A stretch of 11,155 bases of DNA from positions 1 through 11,155 of the forward strand of contig DALV01000033.1 in NCBI GenBank assembly GCA_002496905.1, given 5' to 3'. Shown piece by piece: positions 1 through 6,231 of the stretch. The first letter of the stretch is position 1. Each line of letters starts with the position of its first letter. The DNA is from Euryarchaeota archaeon UBA105. Its GTDB lineage: Archaea; Thermoplasmatota; Poseidoniia; Poseidoniales; Thalassarchaeaceae. A program made the translations under genes and the position numbers. A model generated the notes under the pieces. That model was not told the DNA's origin. It saw only the letters and a list, made by a program, of their open reading frames with translations, and ran no database searches.

Positions 1-548
1 GCAACGTCACCTGCAGCTGCTTTGTTAAGTTTAGAAATAATCCCCTGAGTTAGAGTTCGCGTACTCTTTGCTGTGGCCGAGGCACATCCCGTTGACAAAT
101 TTCGTAGTGCCACATCCAACCTACGGCTTGGAGACGAATCTACGGCCTTAGGTTGACTGACTGCACCGAACTTAATCCTAGTAGTCTCTTCGCAGGGCGC
201 CGAGTTTACGATTGCATCTATGAAATGCTGTAGCGGGTTTTCTCCGGTTCGATCAGCAATATTGTCTAATGCCGCTTCGAAGGCTTTAGCACAGTGTTGT
301 TTCTTACCACTGAACTTTCCAGTTCGCATTAGATTGTTGATGAATCTTTCAATGACGGAAAGTTTCGATTTTCCGAACCAAGCATTAGCATGTCTACCAC
401 CACTGTGGGGGGTGCCAATAGTTGTGAGATTGATGTAAGGGGCGAGCCCAGGATCGCCGCAAACCACTTCTTGAGCGTCCCACTTTCCGAAAACCATAGT
501 GCCGATACCGGCGATTGGTTGAGCCTGTTGAGTTTCTTCCTCTGCCAT
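1..548 (-). CDS. rpsG: 30S ribosomal protein S7 (uS7), C-terminus cut by window edge
   Basis: Small-subunit protein that nucleates assembly of the 16S rRNA 3' major domain and lines the E-site and mRNA exit region. An open frame runs from ATG at 546-548 to the left edge with 182 full codons and no stop, so the gene is partial. The family is recognised from the run around visible residues 110-150, including NPLQHFIDAIVNSAP, EETTRIKFGAV and SPSRRLDVALRNLS. Archaeal S7 is about 195-215 residues, so only a short C-terminal piece is missing. The first 25 residues are a loosely conserved acidic and Gln-rich tail. The start follows the rpsL stop after 5 nt. Its Shine-Dalgarno AAGGTGAG (553-560) contains the rpsL stop codon, so the two genes are almost certainly cotranscribed and translationally coupled. 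EF-2 commonly follows in archaea but lies outside the window. Confidence 0.95.
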   Translation of the reverse strand, partial: MAEEETQQAQPIAGIGTMVFGKWDAQEVVCGDPGLAPYINLTTIGTPHSGGRHANAWFGKSKLSVIERFINNLMRTGKFSGKKQHCAKAFEAALDNIADRTGENPLQHFIDAIVNSAPCEETTRIKFGAVSQPKAVDSSPSRRLDVALRNLSTGCASATAKSTRTLTQGIISKLNKAAAGDV

Positions 549-553
549 GCTGC

Positions 554-994
554 TCACCTTATGGGCTTCTCCTTGCGGCCGCGGACCATTTCATCTAATG
601 ATACACCATTCACCTTGATTACCTTGAATCTAACACCGGGTAGGTCTCCGTAGGACCTCCCCATTCTTCCACCGATGCCTTCAACGAGGACTTCATCGTG
701 TTCATCAATGAAAGAAATTGCACCATCTCCCGGTGCGAAGGCTGTTAATTTGTTACCTGTCCGAATTAGGGATATCTTGACCGCTTTGCGTATACCTGAG
801 TTAGGTTGTTTTGCTTCGATGCCAACCTTCTCAATCACAATTCCCTTTGCTTGGGTAGAGCCTTGTAGAGGATCATGTTTGTGAACACCACCTTGGCGCC
901 TCTTGGTTTCACGGTTCTTGAATTTCCTTTCGTTCCAGCGGAACTTCTTACGATCCTTCTTCATCTTTGGTCCAGAGAATAATCCACGACCCAT
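554..994 (-). CDS. rpsL: 30S ribosomal protein S12 (uS12)
   Basis: Decoding-centre ribosomal protein, 146 residues, the usual archaeal length. The archaeal N-terminus MGRGLFSGPKMKKDRKKFRW is followed by KQPNSGIRKAVKISLIRTG around residues 65-83, which contains the highly conserved PNSGIRKA loop that reaches the decoding site. GDLPGVRFKVIKVNGVSL lies near the C-terminus. An upstream in-frame ATG at 1060 would add 22 residues that do not look like S12. The ATG at 992-994 is preferred because it matches the family start and has GGTGATT a few bases upstream. Here rpsL is first in its transcript, with its own TATA-like element, and rpsG follows after 5 nt. In many archaea this gene lies downstream of RNA polymerase, L30e and NusA genes; here a divergent ubiD gene sits upstream instead. 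Confidence 0.97.
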   Translation of the reverse strand: MGRGLFSGPKMKKDRKKFRWNERKFKNRETKRRQGGVHKHDPLQGSTQAKGIVIEKVGIEAKQPNSGIRKAVKISLIRTGNKLTAFAPGDGAISFIDEHDEVLVEGIGGRMGRSYGDLPGVRFKVIKVNGVSLDEMVRGRKEKPIR

Positions 995-1032
995 TACAAT
1001 CACCTCGAAGGAACGCCCCGCCGACCTACCCA

Positions 1033-1041
1033 CCATATAAG
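1033..1041 (-). promoter_or_regulatory. TATA-like promoter element of rpsL (may also serve ubiD)
   Basis: The minus strand reads CTTATATGG here, close to an archaeal TATA box. A start site about 25 nt downstream, near 1010, would give a leader of roughly 15 nt that still carries the GGTGATT ribosome-binding site of rpsL. On the plus strand the same bases read CCATATAAG, so the box could also fire toward ubiD with a start near 1062. Position and composition support it; no transcript data are available. Confidence 0.5.
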
Positions 1042-1052
1042 AGCGTGACGGA

Positions 1053-1067
1053 CTCACCAAAGGTGAG
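1053..1067. repeat. 15-bp inverted repeat CTCACC-AAA-GGTGAG in the rpsL/ubiD intergenic region
   Basis: Two perfect 6-bp arms flank a 3-bp centre. The repeat lies 11 bp upstream of the rpsL TATA-like box. The centre is too short for a comfortable RNA hairpin, and the dyad would suit a dimeric DNA-binding regulator. A very similar dyad lies next to the rrp4 promoter at 8807-8821. The regulator role is inference. Confidence 0.4.
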
Positions 1068-1074
1068 GGGGCAA

Positions 1075-1103
1075 GTGCTTCAACCTCGCTAACATTGAAG
1101 CAC
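1075..1103 (+). promoter_or_regulatory. 9-bp perfect stem-loop upstream of ubiD
   Basis: GTGCTTCAA (1075-1083) and TTGAAGCAC (1095-1103) are exact reverse complements separated by 11 bases. If transcription toward ubiD starts at the shared TATA-like box, this hairpin lies in the 5' leader and ends 21 bases before the ubiD ATG. It could be a leader structure or an operator. No T-run follows it, so it is not a typical terminator. Confidence 0.35.
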
Positions 1104-1124
1104 GGTGCGCGTCGGGTCGTTCAC

Positions 1125-2396
1125 ATGGCCTTTAGGGACCTGTTGGCTGGGGCTACAGAAATTAACGATGAAATCAGTGTCAACCATGACATGTTGAATC
1201 ATTCAAAATCCATAGACCACAAGGCTGTAGTGTTCAATAATATCTCCGAAGCAAAGGGCCTACGATCTGCAATTAATGTGCTAGCACGAGACCGAATCTG
1301 TTCTATTTTTGATATAACGCCAGGAGAGCTAATTGACATACTGGCGTGGGCAATGGCAAATCCACAAGAACCTGAGATCACAACCCCAGATAATAGCCCT
1401 GTTTTTGAAAATACACAAGATGTTACAGATTTGACCAAGATTCCCATTCCCTGGCATTATCCTGAAGACAGGGGAAGGTATCAATCAGCATCCGTAATAA
1501 TCGCGGAATATGACGGAATCAGAAACATGTCATTTCACAGACAATTCCTTCGTGATGGTAATCATTGTGTTTCTAGGTTTGTACCTAGGCATCTTAGAAC
1601 TATGACCGACAAAGCCAGGGAAAATGGTGACGAGATAAATATCGCTGTTGTAAATGGTCCCGATGCAACTGTCTTGCTTGCAGCGGCAATGTCATTCACC
1701 CATGATTTGGACGAATTAACGGTGGCTGCCGCATTACACCAAAGATTGCATGGGAAACCGCTCGAACTAGTAAGTCTACCAAATGGCATCCAGGTTCCAG
1801 CAGATTCCGAATTTGCGATGGAAGCAAGGATAACATTGCAAGATGATGATGAAGGTCCATATGTCGACATTACTGGTACCGTTGATGACGTTAGACAAGA
1901 GCCACTTATCGAATATGATGCTGTACATCATAGGAATCAAGCCGTATTTCATGCTTTGATACCGGCAGAAGTTGAGCATAGAACGCTGATGGGGCTTCCA
2001 AGAGCACCCACGATTAAGGCAGCAGTAAACGCTGTAGTCCCCTGTACTGATGTATACATGACTGACGGTGGTAGCGGGTGGCTTTCTGCAGTAGTAGCCA
2101 TAGAACCACAAAAACAAGGTGATGGAGTTGCGGCAATTCATGCTGCTTTAGGTGGCCATGGGTCTATGAAGCAAGTAACAATAGTAGATACAGACATAGA
2201 TTGTTCTAACCCAGTAAGAGTGGAATGGGCTTTGATGACACGTTGGCAACCCGACAAAGATACCGTTATCCTATCCAAACAAAAGGGTTCGAGTTTAGAT
2301 CCGTCTAGAGATGAAAACGGTCTAACTAGTAAGATCGGAATCGACGCTACGTTACCGCCGGGTATTGAACGAAAGCCCTATGAAAGCGTACTATGA
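1125..2396 (+). CDS. ubiD: UbiD-family prenylated-FMN-dependent decarboxylase; possible anhydromevalonate phosphate decarboxylase
   Basis: Predicted cytosolic, reversible non-oxidative decarboxylase using prenylated FMN, made by a UbiX partner that is not in this window. Family signatures, numbered from ATG 1125 (423 residues): GIRNMSFHR (131-139), RFVPRHL (151-157), VPADSEFAMEARI (224-236, the acidic stretch matching the VPA..E....E region that supplies catalytic glutamates), and ALGGHGSMKQVTIVDTDID (341-359) followed by VRVEWALMTRWQPDKD. A TTG at 1095 would add 10 unconserved residues and falls inside the upstream stem-loop; MAFRDLL is the typical family start, and there is no clear ribosome-binding site. 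At 423 residues it is shorter than E. coli UbiD (about 497) and close to the archaeal enzymes that make isopentenyl phosphate in the modified mevalonate pathway. That substrate is inference; an aromatic acid decarboxylase is the alternative. The TPR gene follows after 6 nt. Confidence 0.9.
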   Translation: MAFRDLLAGATEINDEISVNHDMLNHSKSIDHKAVVFNNISEAKGLRSAINVLARDRICSIFDITPGELIDILAWAMANPQEPEITTPDNSPVFENTQDVTDLTKIPIPWHYPEDRGRYQSASVIIAEYDGIRNMSFHRQFLRDGNHCVSRFVPRHLRTMTDKARENGDEINIAVVNGPDATVLLAAAMSFTHDLDELTVAAALHQRLHGKPLELVSLPNGIQVPADSEFAMEARITLQDDDEGPYVDITGTVDDVRQEPLIEYDAVHHRNQAVFHALIPAEVEHRTLMGLPRAPTIKAAVNAVVPCTDVYMTDGGSGWLSAVVAIEPQKQGDGVAAIHAALGGHGSMKQVTIVDTDIDCSNPVRVEWALMTRWQPDKDTVILSKQKGSSLDPSRDENGLTSKIGIDATLPPGIERKPYESVL

Positions 2397-2402
2397 GGAT
2401 TT

Positions 2403-3383
2403 ATGATGGCAACAACCGATCTCGGTTCTAGCCTGCAACATCCCCGGAGGAGCCTGGGAAATCGCCATAGGAGTCAGGCAGAGAAATTTCTCAAGCTATC
2501 AAATGATGATAAATCAAATCTTACTTGGGCCGAGCAAAGTGCTCGTCAAGCGGTATTACACGACTTCACTCACCCAGATAATTGGAGGACTTTGTTAACA
2601 ATCAAGCTACAGATAGGAGATCATTTGGGTGCCCGAGCGGTCTTGGATGATTTGTTTTTGATCTTAGGAAGGGATCCAGAACTTTTGACTCAATTGGATG
2701 GTGTTAACCTAGGAAATACTGGACTCAGTTTACTAGAGGGAGCTCTATCAGTTGACCCTTTAGACCCAGATGATTGGTGGGACTTAACCACCCAAGAGGG
2801 AGGAGTGGAGGCTTTTTGTGAACGTATTCGAAATTTGGATTTTACAGATCAGAGAGCGAATATTTTGTTCTCAAGAAGAATGGAAAGATTACTCGACGCA
2901 GGACATGAAATTGAATATCTCGAATTGACGAGAAAGTTACTTGCACAAAGACCCTCCAATCATGAGGCATGGGACAAGATGGGCAAATTGCATGAAAGAC
3001 GGGGGGAATTTGATCAGGCGTGGTTATGTTACGATCAAGCACAATCCAACTCTAATAATCTAAACTCCCGAGATGATTTCAAACTTAGAATGGAATCATT
3101 AATTGATGGTAAAGGGAAATTGGCTTGGAAAACTCCTGACATTTCTGATAGGCTCGAATTCCTAAGTCGTATGGAAGTTCTAGCTAGACCGACTGCTGAA
3201 CTTATGCCAGAGGAAACTCAGGATGAGAATACTGAATTATCCGAGCTCGACTATGCAAAACAATTATTCGAAAAAGATAGGCTATCAGAGGCATTCTTTA
3301 TTGCCAGAAGACTCGCGGCAGAAGGAGATTCTGAGGCTAAATTACTAGCAGAAGAAATTCAGGAGATGATGCAAGATGAGTGA
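2403..3383 (+). CDS. TPR-like helical repeat protein, function unknown
   Basis: A soluble, mostly alpha-helical protein of 326 residues with no signal peptide or membrane segment. The clearest tetratricopeptide unit is at about residues 184-215 (SNHEAWDKMGKLHERRGEFD then QAWLCYDQA), with the expected W, G, Y and A spacing. Weaker helical pairs occur at about 40-90 (AEQSARQAVLHDFTHPDNWR) and 283-320 (DYAKQLFEKDRLSEAFFIAR). Residues 268-281 form an acidic linker. Repeats of this kind are usually protein-protein scaffolds; no catalytic motif is visible. ATG 2403 has GAGGAT just upstream, overlapping the end of ubiD. The gene starts 6 nt after ubiD and overlaps the Nudix gene by 8 nt, so all three should be cotranscribed. 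I do not recognise a named orthologue. Confidence 0.8.
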   Translation: MMATTDLGSSLQHPRRSLGNRHRSQAEKFLKLSNDDKSNLTWAEQSARQAVLHDFTHPDNWRTLLTIKLQIGDHLGARAVLDDLFLILGRDPELLTQLDGVNLGNTGLSLLEGALSVDPLDPDDWWDLTTQEGGVEAFCERIRNLDFTDQRANILFSRRMERLLDAGHEIEYLELTRKLLAQRPSNHEAWDKMGKLHERRGEFDQAWLCYDQAQSNSNNLNSRDDFKLRMESLIDGKGKLAWKTPDISDRLEFLSRMEVLARPTAELMPEETQDENTELSELDYAKQLFEKDRLSEAFFIARRLAAEGDSEAKLLAEEIQEMMQDE

Positions 3384-3780
3384 ACAAGAACCTTGGGTCG
3401 TAGTATGGGCTGTACCAAAGGAATCCCTAGACACCCCTTGTTGGTTAATGGTCAAACATATTGAACGAGGATGGGAATTACCAGGTGGCACAATCTCCGA
3501 AACTGAATCTTTAGATATAGCAGCATTAAGAGAATTATTTGAAGAAGCTGGGGTCCTAGGAACTGCGACAAATTATGACGAAAATATTATCCAAAAGGGT
3601 ACTGTAGTTAGAGTAGAAATTGACGAAGAACCTCAACCATATGGCTGGGAGTCAGAAGACGAGAAAATCAGCGAAGTCGGCTGGTGTGTTGATATACCTG
3701 CGGAATTATATTGGGGGGAAAACGAGGTACAACGTTTACTAGATCACGATTGGAGTACTTCGAGGAGTCTCGCATCCTGA
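3376..3780 (+). CDS. Nudix hydrolase
   Basis: Small Nudix-fold pyrophosphohydrolase (134 residues, normal domain size) that would cleave a nucleoside diphosphate linked to another moiety, with a divalent metal. A complete Nudix box, G-x5-E-x7-R-E-U-x-E-E-x-G-U, spans residues 38-60: G38, E44, R52, E53, E56, E57, G59, V60. Residues 30-38 (ERGWELPGG) give the usual strand before the box. The substrate cannot be read from the sequence; no MutT- or ADP-ribose-specific signature is obvious, and W and acidic residues dominate the C-terminal half. ATG 3376 is preceded by AGGAGATGAT and overlaps the TPR stop by 8 nt, so translation is probably coupled. The 3' end overlaps the convergent minus-strand gene by 37 bp. 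Shared transcription with ubiD raises an isoprenoid or prenyl-phosphate substrate as a hypothesis only. Confidence 0.9.
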   Translation: MSEQEPWVVVWAVPKESLDTPCWLMVKHIERGWELPGGTISETESLDIAALRELFEEAGVLGTATNYDENIIQKGTVVRVEIDEEPQPYGWESEDEKISEVGWCVDIPAELYWGENEVQRLLDHDWSTSRSLAS

Positions 3781-4694
3781 ATCTCATTCGACCTCTCTAG
3801 CAAAGCGTTTTTCCATTCCGGATTTCCTATTATTTCCGCTGCATCTAGAATTAGCCCCAGATCGGTCCTTTCAGATCCACCTAAATCTTTAGTTAAAAAT
3901 GGCAATAATCCTTCTACAACATCGCTGACATCTTGGAAATTAGCAGGCACCCATGATGACCCTGGGACCGAACGCGGTCCCGCATTCTCAATTCTGTAAA
4001 GCATCCTGGGTGCGTCTTCTGTAATTTCCTCTAAACCTAAATCTAACCACTCTAGTGAAGCAACCACAGCCTCTGCTTCCATACCTGCATCAATAAATAC
4101 CGCTCTTGCAGTCCAGAGATGTCTCATTGCAGGGTCTAAATCTTCCATAGCAGTTAATATTCTACCTACTTCCAACCTAGATAATCCACGTATCTCAGGG
4201 GGAAATCCACTGTCTTTTGTGATTTCAGCGTGTATGGCCATCGCCATCATTATTTCTCCACTATTGCTATGCCATGTAGCCTGATTTAACATTGAAATTC
4301 CATGCAAGGCTGTGTTGGGCGCTATAGCCTTCAAACGTTGAGTGCACCATGCCAATTCTTGACCCGAAATATCCGGACCATCAACGCCTAGTAGTGCTCT
4401 TTCCATACGAATTCTGACTTCACATTCTAGGTCACGTTCTTCATTTGACCGAGACCTAGTTAGTAATTCCTCACTAGTAATTACCGCGTTAGCTATATCG
4501 CCTTCTATCAACAAAGCCTGAAGCCCTAATACATCTCTTTGTAACGGAGTTAATTTGGCAAGCAATTCATCGGGACCTTCTAAATCTTCAAACAACATAT
4601 ACGAACATAATTGTAAAACCAATTCCTCAGGAATCTCGGTTAAATTAATTGAGCCCGAATTTAGCTGTGATAGTATCTCCCTGGCGTCCTTCAT
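3744..4694 (-). CDS. Uncharacterised alpha-helical (solenoid-like) protein
   Basis: A 316-residue protein, predicted soluble and almost wholly helical, with no recognised catalytic motif. Helix-turn-helix pairs rich in Ala and Leu recur, for example around residues 56-80, 132-160 (LNQATWHSNSGEIMMAMAIH) and 172-216 (SRLEVGRILTAMEDLDPAMR, then ARAVFIDAGMEAEAVVASLE). They resemble degenerate TPR units (A at turn positions, GxMxxA patterns) without matching the consensus closely. The N-terminus is acidic. It is the last gene of the long minus-strand operon. Its ATG overlaps the DHH gene stop as ATGA (4691-4694), so it is translationally coupled to that phosphoesterase and may work with it. Its final 11 codons and stop overlap the Nudix gene tail to tail. 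It might be a scaffold, but no function can be assigned. Confidence 0.8.
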   Translation of the reverse strand: MKDAREILSQLNSGSINLTEIPEELVLQLCSYMLFEDLEGPDELLAKLTPLQRDVLGLQALLIEGDIANAVITSEELLTRSRSNEERDLECEVRIRMERALLGVDGPDISGQELAWCTQRLKAIAPNTALHGISMLNQATWHSNSGEIMMAMAIHAEITKDSGFPPEIRGLSRLEVGRILTAMEDLDPAMRHLWTARAVFIDAGMEAEAVVASLEWLDLGLEEITEDAPRMLYRIENAGPRSVPGSSWVPANFQDVSDVVEGLLPFLTKDLGGSERTDLGLILDAAEIIGNPEWKNALLERSNEIQDARLLEVLQS

Positions 4695-5668
4695 TCTATC
4701 AACTCCGCAGAAAGTGTTGCTAACAATACCGATTCTAACTCGACCTCGTCACAAATTCCAGACCAACCTGCCGCACCAGCATGGCCGCCTCCTTCTCCAC
4801 CCAATCGGTGGACGATACTTTCCATTAAATGTCCCAAATGAATACCCTGATTTGTCGCAGTTCTACTAGCCCTAGCACTTAGCCTAAGTCCGGGGCTATT
4901 TCTCTTATAGACAAAAGATGCATGGGCGCCAGAAGCCAACAACGCATGTGCAACTACTCCTTCATTTGTACCAGCACGAGTAATCGATATCATATGTTTT
5001 CCAACTTCTTGTATCTTTGATCGTGATACGGCTTTGTGTATAGAAATACGTTGAGACTGGTTCAAATCTTCCGATTCAATCTGTTCAATAACGTCTACAA
5101 TATCTAGGCCAGAGTTTTCACAAATCTCTGCCACTCTTCTATGGCATCCAGGTCTACTGTGTTTGAATCGACCTGTGTCAGAAATAATCGCAGCTAGAAG
5201 AAGTGTAGCTTGGTCTGCCTCTAAACCAAGCCCTTGAGTCTTTATCCAATCCCAAACCATTTCGGCCGTAGAAGAATAATTACCAATTAATTCCAAAGTT
5301 TTGTCTGGCCATTCGTCTGAAGCTGCAGAATGATGATCTAAAACACATAATGGCACATCGGGCAATTTGAAACCAATTTGACTTGGTGAAGCACAATCAA
5401 CCACAATTATTCCAGAAAGTGTTCGTGGTAAAGACGGCCTAGTAGGATCAATCCGCTGGTAATCAACTACCATTCCATTCAGTATTTTAATCGCTAATGA
5501 ACCAATGTGAGTACCGCAAGCCTTTGCGTTTTTTCCGATTGCCGATGCTAGAACTATTCCAGAACCAATTGTATCCATATCTCCATTTTTATGAGTTACA
5601 ACTGCTATTGGTCCATTAGGCGTATGCAATGAAATCCAATCGCTAAGTGCTTGTAAATCGAAAGACAT
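4691..5668 (-). CDS. DHH/DHHA1-family phosphoesterase (RecJ/NrnA-like)
   Basis: Predicted metal-dependent phosphoesterase of 325 residues; family members degrade short oligonucleotides, pAp or cyclic dinucleotides, or act as 5' exonucleases. All DHH motifs are present, numbered from ATG 5668: HKNGDMDTIGS (26-36, metal ligands H26, D30, D32), VVDCASPSQIG (89-99, D91), LDHH (110-113) and ISDTGRF (162-168, D164). The DHHA1 substrate-binding motif GGEGGGHAGAAG is at about 290-301. The order and length match the compact NrnA-like type, not full RecJ, which has an extra OB domain. A TTG at 5671 directly precedes the ATG and adds one residue; ATG is preferred. It starts 13 nt after prefoldin beta and overlaps the next gene by 4 nt. 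Sitting at the end of an exosome operon, it may finish digestion of short RNA products. That link is inference. Confidence 0.93.
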   Translation of the reverse strand: MSFDLQALSDWISLHTPNGPIAVVTHKNGDMDTIGSGIVLASAIGKNAKACGTHIGSLAIKILNGMVVDYQRIDPTRPSLPRTLSGIIVVDCASPSQIGFKLPDVPLCVLDHHSAASDEWPDKTLELIGNYSSTAEMVWDWIKTQGLGLEADQATLLLAAIISDTGRFKHSRPGCHRRVAEICENSGLDIVDVIEQIESEDLNQSQRISIHKAVSRSKIQEVGKHMISITRAGTNEGVVAHALLASGAHASFVYKRNSPGLRLSARASRTATNQGIHLGHLMESIVHRLGGEGGGHAGAAGWSGICDEVELESVLLATLSAELIE

Positions 5669-5681
5669 CAAAAATCAACAC

Positions 5682-5984
5682 TCAATTGAGCGACTCAGAT
5701 GCCTCATTATATTGTGAAATTAATTCGGACTCCCTAGCGTTTAAAGATTCTAAATGAGCTTCAATAGTTTCCTTAGAAGATACCAGGTCTTGCGATAATG
5801 ATGCTCTATCATCAACCTCCAACAAAACACCCCCGAGGGCACGATACACGGACCTATCGGGGGATTGTTCTTTCAATGCCTCAATAGTTAGCGAGATTTC
5901 ATTGAATTGACTAGTCAAGGATTGAATCTGTCCACGGACCATTTGTAATTCCTGGACTAGGCTCTGAAGTTGTTGTGGATCCAT
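5682..5984 (-). CDS. pfdB: Prefoldin subunit beta
   Basis: One of two subunits of the archaeal prefoldin hexamer (two alpha, four beta), a jellyfish-shaped holdase that passes unfolded proteins to the thermosome. The 100 residues show the family layout: an N-terminal coiled coil (about 4-40, QQLQSLVQELQMVRGQIQSL), the short beta-hairpin segment VYRALGGVLLEVDDRASL (46-63), and a second coiled coil (64-98) ending in ARESELISQYNEA. One hairpin indicates beta, not alpha, type. It is slightly shorter than the usual 110-120 residues. ATG 5984 has a strong GGAGGT about 12 bases upstream in the 19-nt gap after pcc1. Prefoldin beta is a regular member of the archaeal exosome superoperon near L37Ae and Pcc1, which supports the call. 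Confidence 0.9.
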   Translation of the reverse strand: MDPQQLQSLVQELQMVRGQIQSLTSQFNEISLTIEALKEQSPDRSVYRALGGVLLEVDDRASLSQDLVSSKETIEAHLESLNARESELISQYNEASESLN

Positions 5985-6003
5985 TATTTCTCAACCTCCG
6001 GAT

Positions 6004-6231
6004 TTAGTCAACCGCTTTCAAGGCGTCGTATGCCGCAGAAAGCCCTCTCATTACGGTATTCCAGCGAGCACGCATATCAACGAATACCGGTTCAAGTTCC
6101 TCTACAGTAATACAATCATCACTTCGAGTAACTTCCGCTTCGGTAACCAATGCTGCCTCTAGCGAACTGGCGTAGGAACTAGTAAATCGCAAAGTGAGCC
6201 TTACGGAATCACTCTTCTTCGTCGCTGACAC
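6004..6231 (-). CDS. pcc1: KEOPS complex subunit Pcc1-like protein
   Basis: Small protein of 75 residues matching the size and strand-strand-helix pattern of Pcc1, the dimerising subunit of KEOPS, which installs N6-threonylcarbamoyl (t6A) on tRNA A37. Visible features are an N-terminal strand (SVRLTLRF, about 8-15), then SYASSLEAALVTEAE, a second strand (CITVEELEPVFVDMRA), and a C-terminal helix RWNTVMRGLSAAYDALKAVD like the conserved N-S-x-x-R-x-L helix of Pcc1. Start choice: GTG 6240 is in frame but belongs to the GGTGA ribosome-binding site (6237-6241), which is correctly spaced, 5 nt, for the GTG at 6229-6231. Either start overlaps the 3' end of rpl37ae. The family is short and divergent, so the call leans partly on context beside L37Ae and prefoldin. 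Confidence 0.75.
   Translation of the reverse strand: MSATKKSDSVRLTLRFTSSYASSLEAALVTEAEVTRSDDCITVEELEPVFVDMRARWNTVMRGLSAAYDALKAVD

Noticed and set aside
995..1060. N-terminal extension of rpsL from ATG 1060
   Set aside because: The added 22 residues do not resemble S12, would read through the TATA-like box, and ATG 994 has a good ribosome-binding site.
1075..1092. Five-codon reading frame (GTG to TAA) behind AGGTGAGGGGG in the ubiD leader, resembling a leader peptide
   Set aside because: Very short frames with a purine-rich upstream run arise easily by chance, and the spacing is only suggestive. Archaeal leader-peptide attenuation is not established.
1776..2141. Minus-strand frame of 121 codons inside ubiD
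   Set aside because: The plus-strand UbiD protein shows clear family motifs over the whole region. The antisense product is cysteine- and tyrosine-rich with no family pattern.
4555..4869. Plus-strand frame spanning the junction of the DHH and helical-protein genes
   Set aside because: Both minus-strand genes are continuous, with an ATGA overlap in this span; the antisense product has no recognisable features.
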